Source of the DNA: Dimorphilus gyrociliatus
Taxonomy: Eukaryota; Annelida; Polychaeta; Dinophilidae
Assembly (NCBI GenBank): GCA_904063045.1
Contig: CAJFCJ010000005.1
Location: forward strand, 2,970,165 to 3,034,164
DNA length: 64,000 bases
Direction: 5' to 3'
Part shown: positions 1-11,698 of the stretch, in pieces
Layout of the letters: every line of letters begins with the position of its first letter
Numbering within the stretch: the stretch's first letter is position 1
Notes under the pieces: model-generated
Database searches by the model: none
Told to the model about the DNA's origin: nothing
Seen by the model: only the letters and a program-made list of their open reading frames with translations
Position numbers and translations under genes: made by a program

Positions 1-1
1 A

Positions 2-931
2 GCAAGATACCATAAGAAAAATCTCTTTGGAGAGAGATATTTCAATACACCAAAGCACACAGATATATCATTTTTCTCCACGCCGTTCGGTGTTGTTGGA
101 AATTTCATTTGTTTCGACGTAGTTTTCCAAGAACCAGCAATAGATCTTATAGAAAAACATAATATTGATATCGTGGCCTTCCCAACTGCTTGGATGAATG
201 TTCTACCATTTTATTCAGCAGTACCATTTCATTCATCCTGGTCATACGTTATGGGAGTTTCATTCTTATCTTCCAATCTTCGGTTTCCTCCAATGAGATT
301 CTCCGGTAGTGGTATCTATGCTCCCGATGGTGTTAAAGTTCATAGAAATGACGATACGGTATTCGATGGAAAACTTTTAGTTAGTGATGTCAAAAAAGGA
401 AGAAGAAATATTATTTATCACCAAAAAATTGAATTTAACGGATTCGTTTCATCCGAAGAGACTTTCCAGTCACAAGTCTTCGGAGATAATTATACAATGT
501 CCTTACTCCCTCAAGAGGAATCTTCTGGAACTGTTAGAGTTTGTAATAATGGACTTTGCTGTAAAATTGACTATGAAAATCGAACAAAAACTGAGAAAGA
601 TAAATTCGCTTTGGGAGTATTCAAAGGCATGCACTTTAAGGAAGGAACTTACTATCTGGAAATGTGCCTTTTATTAAGGTGCGCAGACTATAATGACGTT
701 TCGTCCTGTGGCCAATGGACAGAAGAATCAAGTACAAAATTTGACTACTTGAATATTCAAGCAAACTTGACATCAAGATACGCCTTCCCAGTCTATGTAT
801 CAGAAGGTATCAGCCCATCAAGCGGTGACTGGTCCTACGACGGATACAGCCTGATATCAAACGGAGCTCAGAAACCACTTTTAACGGCTGGTTTCTATGC
901 TAGATGTTTCGATCTCGATCCAGAGATTTAG
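2..931 (+). CDS. Vanin/biotinidase-family amidohydrolase, 3' part
   Basis: The frame is open from base 2 to a TAG at 929-931, so the first residues lie outside the window; any start near base 173 would be internal. Seen: ARYHKKNLFGE, then STPFGVVGNFICFDVVF, then FPTAWMNVLP and AVPFHSSW. These match the nitrilase-superfamily core of vanins and biotinidase: the Lys of the RYHK motif and the Cys of the CFD motif are two members of the Glu-Lys-Cys triad, and both are kept. The catalytic Glu would lie upstream. Known family role: amide hydrolysis of pantetheine or biocytin, usually secreted or GPI-anchored. A Cys-containing C-terminal region of about 180 residues follows, as in vanins. The substrate cannot be told from sequence. 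Convergent with the M13 gene, 166 bp away. Confidence 0.9.
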   Translation, partial: ARYHKKNLFGERYFNTPKHTDISFFSTPFGVVGNFICFDVVFQEPAIDLIEKHNIDIVAFPTAWMNVLPFYSAVPFHSSWSYVMGVSFLSSNLRFPPMRFSGSGIYAPDGVKVHRNDDTVFDGKLLVSDVKKGRRNIIYHQKIEFNGFVSSEETFQSQVFGDNYTMSLLPQEESSGTVRVCNNGLCCKIDYENRTKTEKDKFALGVFKGMHFKEGTYYLEMCLLLRCADYNDVSSCGQWTEESSTKFDYLNIQANLTSRYAFPVYVSEGISPSSGDWSYDGYSLISNGAQKPLLTAGFYARCFDLDPEI

Positions 932-1097
932 ATTAAATCATGAACAAGAAAAGAAGAAGATTTTTTATTACATAAACAATTAGATTTATATATCAATGAA
1001 TCATTTTTTGAAGAAAAGATATGCTTATTCCTAAATTTCTTATCTCTTTGTATTTATTATAATATTTTTACACGTTATCTTCCTCTTTCTATGCTTA

Positions 1098-3374
1098 TTA
1101 GTAGATGACGCAACTTAGCATTCTACCAGTTTGATCTGTTTGAAATTGAGTCGGTCTCATTCCCGAATTTTTTGGACATTTAAATTCAGAATAAAAATAA
1201 TGACTATTTTGCAAAGTACCAACAACTCTTTGCATTGGTGGTGTAGATGATGATTTTGCCCAAATATTAAACACTTTCTCGGGTATATAACTACAAAAGT
1301 TTTGAGCAAATCCTAGAAAAAACATCTTATCTGACGTCATATTTAAACCGGGTAGAACTTTTAGGCTAATTTTTCTGTCACTAATCGCTTTTTTATAAAC
1401 GGATCTCGATATTTTTAAGGCTTCATGGTCTAAAAGTGCTTCTTTCCATACATTTTCACCATGTAAGTTTACTCCATATCGAGAAAAGTTACTATATTGT
1501 TGAATACAGTATCTTATTGAGGCTGTTAATCTGTCAACAATTCTTTGACTTTCGAAAAGTCCTAATGATTGAAGTATTTCATTTGTATAGGTCCATACAA
1601 AACCTCCGTATAAAAGGGCTATAGCATTTCCACTTTCAACGTAGTACGGCTCTCTTAAGGCGGCATAGCTAATAACTACTCTACGTAAGTTATTATCGTA
1701 TCTTATCTCTGCTTTTGTGCTAACTGGCATATCATAGTGATCCTCTAAAATGTAATCCTTATCATTTTTCCTTTTAATTTTATCACCTTCTTTACGCCTT
1801 CTAACAACAGTCGAAGCAATTAGAAATTCTAGCAAAGAGTCAAATTCATCACTACTATCAAGTATCTCAGTATCAAAGAGTTTTACTAAATACGGTATAT
1901 TGAAACGATTTCTTAAAGGTGTAATTATCGGTGGTTTAATACTCCCTAATTTCCTTTTAAAGAAACCTTGTAAATCTCTAAAAACCCTATATCTATTGCG
2001 TAATGTATTTATAATTTCTTTATTAATTTCCCTACTTAAACGTTCAATATGTAAACGTTTAGATTCCCATGTAACTCTATCGGATGTTTCGAAATAAAGA
2101 TAATCTATTAATTCCGGAAAGAAACTTTCCGCAAGTCCAAAGCATAATAAACCAGGATCATTATTCGTTGATTGAACGTTGAATGTTTGAAATTTTAATA
2201 AAGTACGCCATTTGTATATAAATTTCCATGCAATATATTCTTTAACATCGTCTATATTAGTATTATTTAAATATTTAAATAAACGAATTAAAAAATCTCC
2301 ATCATTTGTAAAAAGTATTTTCGTATTTAAATCGAAATCTTTTTGAAAGACATTTTGTAGGAAGTTGTAAAAGTCGAAGGTACTAGAAAGATTAGTTTGA
2401 ATATTTTGAATAGTTTTTAAGTGATTAGGAAGTTGTTCATTTCCCATTTTATAGATAAACTTAACTAAATTTTTCTCAAATTTCCACATTCTTTTAATAT
2501 ATTCATCCGCTCTCCATAATTCGTCTGCCTTCCATATTCTACTCAATATTACTTTAAACATATAACTATATCTTTTAAAGTGTTTATCGTCATTATAGTA
2601 TTCTGTTTTTCCTAAAGTTAGACCCAAATTTTCGTTAATAGTCAATACGAACTCTTCTTTAGAAGCGTTACTAACTAATTTAGGCCCAATCTTAAAAAAG
2701 GCATCAATACCAATTTTATGACTTTCGCTAAATAAAGATAGGAGAACGTTAAGTCTGTTATCTAATTCTTTTATCATCTTATTATCAGCTAGTGGGCAAA
2801 CTGTGTTTAGGAGATCTTTTGTAAAATAATGGCCTGTCTTAAACTGATACAGGAATCGCATTTTCTTAATATATGTATCAATAGGTTCGTCAATTTCAAC
2901 ATGAAGATATTTAAACAATACTGGGTTAATACACAATTTATAGGATAAGAAAATCCTGGATTTATGAAAGAAATTCCTAAATTTCTCTCTCTTATTTGAA
3001 AAATCCCTGCAAGTGTCAAAAAAATTGCGTATATAAATCATAAAGTTGAAATTGATCATTTCAGAATTAAAATTTCCAAATGGATTTATAAAATCATAGA
3101 CTTGAGTCATTGCCTTTAATCTTAGACGCTCTTTTGGTGTGTAGAAATCAACGAATTCTGGCGCAATCATGTTGTTCTCCCAATTTCCGCAGGCATATTG
3201 GTAGAAATCATCACAAGGATCTACGTCAAAATCCATTTGTTCTAATACATAACTTGCTCTAATTACGCATTCTTTCGTAAAGCATTTCCTCTCTTTTGTA
3301 CATTGATTAGGTGAACAAATATTTTCTTTGATTAAAGAAATGATTAAGAATGAAAAGATTAAATAAAATTGCAT
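1098..3374 (-). CDS. Neprilysin-like (M13) protein, probable pseudoenzyme
   Basis: Single open frame of 758 residues. The start gives a hydrophobic signal peptide (MQFYLIFSFLIISLIKENIC), so the product is probably secreted. The N-terminal M13 signature is present near residues 36-65: Cys-rich, with DVDPCDDFYQYACGNW. The C-terminal family block is also kept: FFLGFAQNFCS, then VVGTLQNSHYFYSEFKC, then a C-terminal Cys. The catalytic centre is not. Where neprilysins carry VIGHEITHGFDD, this protein reads FVWTYTNEILQSLG, so both zinc His residues and the catalytic Glu are gone. The GENIAD motif reads GENVWK: the third zinc-ligand Glu is kept but the Asp is lost. M13 enzymes cleave peptides; this copy should not. 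It may bind peptides or act as a scaffold (inference). The frame is intact over 2.2 kb, which argues against an ordinary pseudogene. Confidence 0.88.
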   Translation of the reverse strand: MQFYLIFSFLIISLIKENICSPNQCTKERKCFTKECVIRASYVLEQMDFDVDPCDDFYQYACGNWENNMIAPEFVDFYTPKERLRLKAMTQVYDFINPFGNFNSEMINFNFMIYIRNFFDTCRDFSNKREKFRNFFHKSRIFLSYKLCINPVLFKYLHVEIDEPIDTYIKKMRFLYQFKTGHYFTKDLLNTVCPLADNKMIKELDNRLNVLLSLFSESHKIGIDAFFKIGPKLVSNASKEEFVLTINENLGLTLGKTEYYNDDKHFKRYSYMFKVILSRIWKADELWRADEYIKRMWKFEKNLVKFIYKMGNEQLPNHLKTIQNIQTNLSSTFDFYNFLQNVFQKDFDLNTKILFTNDGDFLIRLFKYLNNTNIDDVKEYIAWKFIYKWRTLLKFQTFNVQSTNNDPGLLCFGLAESFFPELIDYLYFETSDRVTWESKRLHIERLSREINKEIINTLRNRYRVFRDLQGFFKRKLGSIKPPIITPLRNRFNIPYLVKLFDTEILDSSDEFDSLLEFLIASTVVRRRKEGDKIKRKNDKDYILEDHYDMPVSTKAEIRYDNNLRRVVISYAALREPYYVESGNAIALLYGGFVWTYTNEILQSLGLFESQRIVDRLTASIRYCIQQYSNFSRYGVNLHGENVWKEALLDHEALKISRSVYKKAISDRKISLKVLPGLNMTSDKMFFLGFAQNFCSYIPEKVFNIWAKSSSTPPMQRVVGTLQNSHYFYSEFKCPKNSGMRPTQFQTDQTGRMLSCVIY

Positions 3375-3711
3375 CTTTTCTTTGTCAATGTTTATTCTGT
3401 TTGCTTATTTATTTCTTTTCTTTTTTAAGGATAATTTCTCATTTTTCTTTATCACATTCAACAAAACGTTTTATTTTAATGCGTTTGTGTTAATTTTTAA
3501 AAATAACTGTATATGTCATACTTTTAAATCGTAGGTCAATTGATAATCACGAACTTGACTACTTAGAAATTTGTCTTGATAACCTATATGTACACTTTTT
3601 CAAAGCAAATATCTCTTTTGAGCCAACTTCTCTTTTGTTGCGCAATAGTGTACATGTTGTTCACAATTGTCGCTAGATGGCACTTGGTTTGATGAAATAG
3701 TCTATTTCAAA

Positions 3712-4271
3712 ATGGCGGGTGCAGTTGCAAAACTCGGTCAAACAATAGTTGGAAGTGTACCAAAAGTTACTGCTTGTTAGTATATATAGTTTGCTGTAAA
3801 TTAAGGATTAAGTGTTTTTTTTGTTATGTATATATTTTGAATTAAGAAATTATTGAAATTGATCGCTGTTTTTCATAAAGTTTTTGAGTAACCTCTGCTT
3901 TTGAGCGATATTTAAGAAATCATTCCATTTCAGTTGCAAAGCCGCGTCTGACTACCTTCTGGCAATATGCAAGAGTTGAATTAAGACCACCAACACCCGC
4001 TGAAATACCTGAGGTATCGAAAGGTTTAACACAGTTGATCAATAGCGCAAAGAGCGGTAAATGGAAAAAATTTACCGTCAAGGTAGTATATGTCATTCAG
4101 GTCATTGACTAAAAATATTCAAACAATTTTTCTTATATTTAGGAGGCTACAGTGAACACTTTAGTAGGAATAGAAGTGGCGATGTGGTTTTTCATTGGTG
4201 AATGTATTGGTAAAGGTTCTCTTGTTGGATACCAGATTCCAGGCGCATGTCATTTCGATGCCGAATTATAG
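3712..4271 (+). CDS. ATP5MG: ATP synthase subunit g, mitochondrial
   Basis: Three exons: 3712-3775, 3934-4082 and 4143-4271. Frames join exactly, and the predicted protein is 113 residues against about 103 in mammals. Exon 2 reads KPRLTTFWQYARVELRPPTP followed by AEIPEVSKGL; exon 3 reads EATVNTLVGIEVAMWFFIGE. This is the conserved core and the single membrane helix of subunit g in the Fo membrane sector, which takes part in ATP synthase dimerisation on the inner mitochondrial membrane. The first exon encodes a short N-terminus (MAGAVAKLGQ...) and starts at the only ATG compatible with the splice. A polyadenylation signal AATAAA lies at 4334-4339. Divergent from the M13 gene (337 bp between starts) and convergent with FHIP1. 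Confidence 0.95.
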
Positions 4272-4714
4272 ACATAACAAAAAAAAAATGAAAATACGCG
4301 TGAATTGTTGTAAGACAGCAGCTATTAGGATTAAATAAAGTTATTGAAAATATTTAAGTGTATGTCCACATATTTTTCGCTTTTAAATGAAGCAAAGCGG
4401 AAATTAAGAAAAGCAGAAATTAATACTTTTTTTTAGTCTTGAATAGATGCTTAAAACAATAAACAAAAGAAACATTCAAATGAAAATAAAGAAGAAAAAA
4501 CAAAATTAATTTTAAAGTGTAAATATACTATATAACAAGATTATTTGAAAGAACGATATATGAACGCAAGAGATGATTAGGGACATGAGACAAATTAGTG
4601 TAATTTCAATTAGAATATCTTTTAAAAGTATTTTTTTTTAGAGTTTTTTTTGTTTTTTTTTCACATTGGAAGAAAATTGAATAGGAATTCTTTGAGCAAA
4701 ATTAAAAAACGCTT

Positions 4715-7700
4715 TCAAACAACAGAATGTTCTTGGCAAATAGCCGCCAGTTCTTTTGTAAATTCTTCTAAAACAACAGCACAATATACAGCGTTCTTAG
4801 TTTTGACTGATTCCATTGCATCCATCCCCAATGTAGATTCTACCGATTGACGACGAGGGAAGTTAGAAAATCCTTTGTCTTTATCAGAATTTCTTTGAGT
4901 TTTAGGCGATATTTTCGTCTTTAACGAAACTAATCGTGGCTTTCCTATAATAAAGAAGTAATTGGCTTGACATTAATAATACAGAATTCATATACCTTTA
5001 TCATTTATGATTGGCTGTGATGGCAATTTAACACTATCAGTTTTATTGGATTTCAATTTCCTATGTTCTTCGTCACGCCAGCTCAAGAAGCGTCTGGCTC
5101 TTATCATTAAATGATTGAAATCATTTATATTACTTGCGAAATTCTCAATCTTGTTCTTGACGCTTATCAACACCTGTCAAAAATTTTTACAGGAACGTAA
5201 GAATATATTACATATAAGTGTATCCGAACGTATTGTGGTTTATAATCACCTGCGTCACACTCCTTATTGTAGGTTGAAATACCAAATTAGGATTTAATAG
5301 GAGCGATCTTAATAACGGTTGAGGGAAAATAGCCAAACGAGCGATAACACCAGTAAGCACCAAATTTACGTATAGTGAATTTTGCATCATTGTATCGAGT
5401 TTAGACATTATGGCCGACAAGAAAGGACCAAGAGTAGGAGAGTCTAGGGCGGATGCAGGGTCATAAACTAGATGTGAGGGTATCTCTTGTGAAATTTTTG
5501 CATTGGAAGCCTCGATATTCGAATCATCACACACAACAACGGAGGGTTTTTCGAAAGCATTTCCATTGATCTCTCTCTGCAGCAAATCTTCTAGTTCTTG
5601 AATGGATTCATTAATACTTCGCTGACGAAAATTTTCTGGTAATTTCAATGCATCAATACTTTTAATAAATGAGTCTAAATCTGTCAAATTTAATTGTGAT
5701 AGCGTTTCCATTTCCACTTCATTTTCATTTTTTATATCGTTTAATTCAATTATTGAATTTTCAGTGCTATCATCTTGACAGTTCAGATCAACAGGCATAG
5801 CTATAAATTCATCAGGAGATGGATCTTCTCCGTCGTACTTATATTTCCATTTATCACAAGCTGCTTTACATTTTTGTAATTTCGTGCTAGCTACCATTAA
5901 GTAATCGGAATAGGAAGTTTCAAGCTCCCCTAATTGATTTCCTGTTGCTGAATCCGTCGAACTATTGATAAATGAAAAAGAAGGAAAAAAAGATAACTTA
6001 ATAAACATTTAGAATCAATCATTTATTCTTCAAAAAATCTTCAATAATTAATGAAACAAACCTAAACGAATTATTCAGACTGTGAATAGAATCATTATCA
6101 TCATCTGTCGTTAATTTAAAGAGAGGGAAACGTATCCTACTCGTTTTTTGAGGAGTATTATACGTCGGTGAGTCGTAAGTAAGGCTTGAGAGAATTGCAG
6201 GAAAAGAATGAAAGAATAAAGAAAAAACCAGTGTTAATTATTAGTTGGCAAAGTAGCATAGATGAAAACTTATATATACTATATTTATAAACATAGCATA
6301 TATGTTTAAACAGTATGAAGCGAAAGAATTCTTTCTCTTAAAGAGAGAGATGGTTTATGATCTTGAAAAACACCTACCTATTATCAAAACTTTCGTTGAA
6401 ATTACAAAATTTCTTCCTCTCGGCTTTGAGATCAAGAAACTTTCTCGCTGACGAACCGTACAAATCTAGGTCTCTCACGCATAATTTTTGACTAACCATT
6501 ACATGTCTACACGGTATAAGATATCTGTAAATAGTAAAAAATATAGTTAATGTTTTGATAAGAATAAAGTAGTATGTTTTATGAATTAAAGAATAAATGA
6601 ATGATAACCACTACGTACTTGAAAATCAAATGAAACATACATTCTTCTGAATTCAAATCTATTAGTGTATGGAATAGATTTAAAGTTACTTGGCATAACT
6701 GTAAATAAAAGAAAGAGAGAAAATAATCAATTGAGATGATAAACGATCAAAGAAATAGACAAAAAGACATGTTCTTTTAAACAATGATACTTGAAAAATT
6801 AGTAAATAACTTGAAATATTTACTCTAGTTTGACTATTAATTCTCCTAATAAACGATTCCAAAATGGTTGTGTCGTCATGCTTTTCGGTTAGAATAAACT
6901 TGATAAATCCTCTTAATAGAGCTGGCTCGCTAAGTTTTCTAATAAACAAATCTAGATAGGCGGTTGCTGCAATCACCTCCTCAGATGAATTCTGTAAAAG
7001 AGAATTATATGTTCACTTAATGATTCTAAGTTTTAAAATGTTTTAAATATTCACATATAATAGTATTATTATTATTATACAATATACAGTATGTACAATA
7101 CATTAACATTCATATTTCACGTAAAAGCAAACATATATAAAAGAATCTTTGTGCAAATGAAAATAAAATGAAATTCAAAATAATTTAGTTGTGTAGGGCT
7201 TTAAAAATAGAAACCAACATCCCCAAAATCGATATAAAATAAAATCAAAGCATATAGCGTGATCAATATTCACATCTTTTATATCTTACGAACACATGCA
7301 AAACACATATTTGTCTTGTATTTAGCGCATATTTTTTTTATGAACATACCCCACAGTAAGATTCAACTACAGATGACGGCAACTTTGATCCATCCTGGGT
7401 TTGTCAGTAGGCAAATAGAAATGATGAAGAATAGGTTATTGATATTATAAGGATAAGATCAAGGTTAATATCAACAAATAAAAAAGAAGAATATTGAAGT
7501 ATTTAATGTCTACAAATATGTATATACTGTAAATATATATACATACGAAACTTTCCCTATACAACGCACCATAGGACATAACAAAAAAGATACTATACTC
7601 CATATAAAATTAGCTTTATTAAAATCTACAATGCATTCTTGTATAAGAATTAAAAAGAAAAAAAACCAATCCAGTACTTTTCCCGCATTTCTATATGCAA

Positions 7701-7832
7701 ACCATACAGATATAGAAATTGTACATAAGTATATATACAGTATGTATATATATATAAATTTATATATACATGCTATTTATATCAATACTGTATGCACATT
7801 ACCATATCTAATCTGAATAAACATATCCACTA

Positions 7833-7869
<37 letters not shown>

Positions 7870-9845
7870 TACTGTATATCTCATTATACATTTGGATATA
7901 GAAAATAAAATATTCTTCATATGTACGTATACAGAAAGAAAATAGGGGAGGAAACAAATAGGAATATAGCTATAGTTAATGTTTTTGTTATTTCAATTAC
8001 CAAGAAAATGTTAAAAACTAAGAAATAAATAGCATTAGCATGTTTTTATGCAAAATAAGAAATAATAATATATATTGAAAATATATATTCATGCGCTAGT
8101 TTCTTTTTTATAACAAAAGACCTACCACATTAATCATAGGAAAATGATCATATGTATTATCCCATGTCAACTCTAAGTCAGTAAAGTCAAAGTGCGCATG
8201 CTGTTTTATGAATATATTGAAAACAACTGAAATAATGGCATATAGGAAAAAAAAATAATAGGTTAAATTTTCTATTGCATGCTTCTTACCAGTAAATCTG
8301 GGAAGCGTTGAATAATAGTGTCAGGCCATGGATCCTGTTTTACAGGTTAATTACATACTCTAGGTTTTATCTCACATGTTTGTCACGTTGTTTTTATAAT
8401 TCTTTATATATTCTTAATATAAATTTTTTTAATAAAAAGAAAATACGCTTAAATTTTCTACATTCTATGATAATTTTCTTTACTTTCTAACGTCAATAAT
8501 TTCGATATTTTTTATACAATTTTGTCTTTAAAGTTATGTGATCAAATTCTTGGTGAAATTTTGTGCAAATAGAAAATCAATCAGTTTAAAACAGAGGAAT
8601 AGAAACACTATATAGTGAAATAGAAAGCTAAGTGTGTTAACGGAGAGATATTTTTGTTTTCTAGAGTTAAAGAAAATCTTATAGACTTTTTTTTAAAATA
8701 TCCTTTTGTGTTATTGAAAAAAACAATTTTTTTTTGAATAGAGATGTACTATATATATTACTGTATATATAAATTACCTGATGGAGTGCTGGTCCTAATA
8801 CTGGTACGAGAAAACCATCATATATATAATTTATTAGTTCATTCTTTATAGAAGAATGAGCGACCTGAAATTTATATTATATGTTAAAAATGTATTGATT
8901 TATTATTTTATACAAAATTATACTATTTAGATATTATCGTACCTGAACAACTGCGTTACAAAATTCTAATGAATTGAGAATCATTGATAATTCTGCAATC
9001 TCTGAAATATCTTCATTTGTTAGTTGATACCAATCGTCGTAGGGAACATCCAATTTCCTTGGTAATTCCGAATAGAGACCACTAAGACCAGTAGCCAAAA
9101 TTGGGCAGAAATCCGATTGTTTTGAGATAAAAAATCCGATTTTAGAATCATTGACGGATAGTGACATGATAAGCAAAAGCGAATCTCGAGCTTGCTGTCC
9201 AACGTCTCCGTCCCTATGAACATATTTTGTTAATAAGGTTAGGACAAGGAAATTAGAAGATGTGCGTTGATCAAATAGAAGAGCGAGTAGTTCGTCATCT
9301 TTCTTTACGCATACACACAACTGGTGAACTACGAGCAATAATTTCTTTTCAACATCCACATTTTCTTCATTACAGCAACCGCTAAGTAGTCTAAGTAAAG
9401 GGCGAAGAACGGCAATACGTTGGGAAACAATAATGTCTGAAATTGTTATCAATTCATACAATTTCAGCTGTTGTAATTTAAATTTATCCCTGAAATCAGC
9501 AACAACCAAAGTCCAATCAACCATCTTTTCCAATAGTTGTTCATTAAATAAATACTGTATCACAATTTTTTCAGTAGTAATTACGTCTTCTGCTATAAGG
9601 TTAATCATCTGATGGAAGTAATGGAGACTAGCCTCAAAATCTTGCACATTTGTAGAATTTTTTCCATGATGTTTTTCCATCAACTGTTCAGCTTGCGACC
9701 AATGAGACTTAAATACCTCCAATCTGGTATCAGAATCAGCCATCCCATCCTCTTCAACAGTTGTACCCTGAGGGATCGGAGGAGGTTGATCCTGATTAGA
9801 TTGAGATGGCAAAGTCCTCGAAAATAATTTCGATAGTAGGCTCAT
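4715..9845 (-). CDS. FHIP1: FHF complex subunit HOOK-interacting protein 1 (FAM160A)
   Basis: Nine exons join in frame: 8943-9845, 8778-8864, 6824-6991, 6619-6698, 6378-6524, 6062-6184, 5250-5961, 4996-5173 and 4715-4944. The protein is about 875 residues. Family blocks in order: LEVFKSHWSQAEQLMEKH, LLLVVHQLCVCV, VGQQARDSLLLIMSLS, CPILATGLSGLYSELPR, YIYDGFLVPVLGPALHQ, IAATAYLDLFIRKLSEPALL, and near the C-terminus MIRARRFLSWRDEE and FTKELAAICQEH. These define FHIP1 (FAM160A) rather than FHIP2. The known partners are HOOK proteins and FTS (AKTIP); the complex links early endosomes to dynein. The middle of exon 7 is acidic and poorly conserved, as usual for the family. The 1.8-kb intron between exons 2 and 3 holds three further possible exons, listed separately. 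It is divergent from LAMTOR1. Confidence 0.95.
7350..8334 (-). other. Three possible in-frame cassette exons in a FHIP1 intron
   Basis: Inside the 1.8-kb FHIP1 intron three short open stretches on the FHIP1 strand each have an AG acceptor and a GT donor. They are 8290-8334 (45 nt, DPWPDTIIQRFPDLL), 8126-8200 (75 nt, HAHFDFTDLELTWDNTYDHF and on) and 7350-7394 (45 nt, DGSKLPSSVVESYCG). All lengths are multiples of three and all would be phase 0, as are the flanking FHIP1 exons, so any combination could be included without a shift. The composition is protein-like rather than random AT sequence. The known family sequence runs straight from GPALHQ to EE(V/M)IA, so these would be lineage-specific inserts or part of an unrelated nested gene. 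I do not recognise the peptide. Confidence 0.4.
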
Positions 9846-10768
9846 ATTTTAATTTCTATTATATCTTGCCATAAAATATATGTCTAAGGAGCCAACAGAA
9901 TGGGCGGATGTTGTCCACTTGAATATAACTTTATCGTTCAAAAATAGATAGATCTGTTTTAGTGAATATAATAAAATCAATGTTATTTTTGTATAAATAA
10001 ATAATGCAGTTTTATAATAATATTTAACAATATTGAAAATTGATATTCTATTAATAACTGTTTTTCTTATTCTCTCTTCTCGTGAAGTTCTAACAAGACA
10101 TCGCTATAGATAATGCAAATTACATATTTTTTCACATTCTTCTGCAAGGCAGCTGGATATTGTTAACTAATCCCTTCAAATGTCTAGTTAGCATGTTGTA
10201 AACAATATTACCTTCACTCGAAAGCTAAAGGTCAATATTTTGTTAGTATCACATTTAAATTACTAAACCCAGATTTTATGTTTAATACCGAAAATGCTGA
10301 TTGTATATGAAAACTAAATCAAACATTGATGACATTAGGTTTTCTAGAAAACAATTTCTTATCAACTTCAATAGGGTGTATTGTGTGATAGAATAGTAGC
10401 TGTATTGTATATTAGATTTTGTTCATTTAACCATATAAAAACACTTATTTTGTAAAAAACAACTTTCTATTACTTTTAAGAGCACTTAAAATTTTAAGTA
10501 TTATTTAGTTTTAGTCTTGATTTGCTTTAAAAGCCTGCGTTAGATGTTATAGATTGAACGATAATATAAAATTGCTTCAATTATTTTTTAGGATTGAATA
10601 CATCAAAGATTGTTTCGAAATCAAATGAAAAAGCAAAAAAATTGTGTACAAGGTAATTAACCTACCTTCACTATTTTGCAAATCACTACTTTAAAAGAAG
10701 CTGCTCTTACGTAACAGAGGGTTGAAAATTGATCAAGAATATACCACACGCCATATTTGTCTTGTTTT

Positions 10769-10792
10769 ATCACGTGATACCTATCACGTGAT
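10769..10792. promoter_or_regulatory. Two tandem CLEAR-like E-boxes upstream of LAMTOR1
   Basis: The 10-bp perfect palindrome ATCACGTGAT occurs at 10769-10778 and again at 10783-10792, start-to-start spacing 14 bp. It contains TCACGTGA, the core of the CLEAR element bound by MiT/TFE factors (TFEB, MITF) in lysosomal gene promoters. The sites lie about 125-150 bp upstream of the LAMTOR1 start codon. LAMTOR1 is itself a lysosomal protein, which makes a functional reading attractive, but binding is inferred. Confidence 0.6.
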
Positions 10793-10916
10793 CTACCGGT
10801 CAGAACCGATCAATACATGATGATTTTGTCATATGATGGACTTCAAATATTAATTGAATAACTACTATATTTGATTTATATTACATAAAAAAGCGCAACA
10901 TATAGAGCTTAGGAAA

Positions 10917-11698
10917 ATGGGCTGTTGTTTTGGTAAAGACGATGACAAAGCAAACAATGTAAGCTAAATATGAAACTGGCTCTTTTGTCCATATTTCACC
11001 TTATTCTTTATTTTCGTTATTTATTATAGGAAAATCAAAATAACGAAACTAGTCGTCTTATCAGCGATTCATCATGTGAAAATGGTGGAGTTAGAATAGA
11101 GTAGGTTGAAATATGTTAGTTGTTTTATTGATAGCTAAGTCTCAAAACTTTTGTAGTGGGTATGACACTTTCTTCCCAGGAGATGAACAATCAGCGTATA
11201 ACAGAATTGTAACTCAAGTATCCAAGTAAGAAATTCGTTACAACTTTTCCATAAAATCTATATTTATTAATGTCATAAATAATTTCAGGGATGTAATTGA
11301 TGTGTCGTCACTTCACGCTCCATCTGTGGAATATTCTGACATAGCCGATAGAGAAAAACATTATAAGTAGGTATTTGGTTACAATATACGTAATACATTT
11401 TTGTATCCTGATAAATTGCAGGCAAAAATTGAATTTGGCTCTAGGAGGAAGCTTTAAGAAAAAGCATTCTCTTATTCCTGGATGTAAGGATCCTTATGCC
11501 CTGTTGTCTGCCCGAGTAATTAATTTTACAGACTTGAACATGGTATGTTGAAATTAAATTATAAAAAGAATAGATATTTTAATAAAATATTTTCTGCTTC
11601 AAAAGATTCAACAAGCGGCTTTAAACACAAATGGTGCCGTATCTGATATTCACATAAGTCATAAAGAAAGTCTAGTTGTACCTTTCACCGTTCCATGA
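10917..11698 (+). CDS. LAMTOR1: Ragulator complex protein LAMTOR1 (p18)
   Basis: Six exons: 10917-10958, 11030-11100, 11157-11225, 11289-11366, 11422-11542 and 11606-11698, giving 157 residues against 161 in humans. The N-terminus is MGCCFGKDD: Gly2 for myristoylation and Cys3/Cys4 for palmitoylation, the known lysosomal membrane anchor. Further family blocks are SRLISDSS, DEQSAYNRIV, VIDVSSL, YSDIADREKHY, LIPGCKDPYALLSARVINF and a C-terminus ending LVVPFTVP. The protein wraps the other Ragulator subunits and tethers Rag GTPases and mTORC1 to lysosomes. The gene is divergent from FHIP1 across a 1.07-kb gap that holds the E-box pair, and convergent with FAM114, whose stop is 192 bp away. Confidence 0.96.

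Noticed and set aside
10592-10652. Possible small exon on the + strand (LNTSKIVSKSNEKAKKLC)
   Set aside because: Acceptor- and donor-like borders exist, but there is no partner exon and no recognisable family; too little to call a gene.
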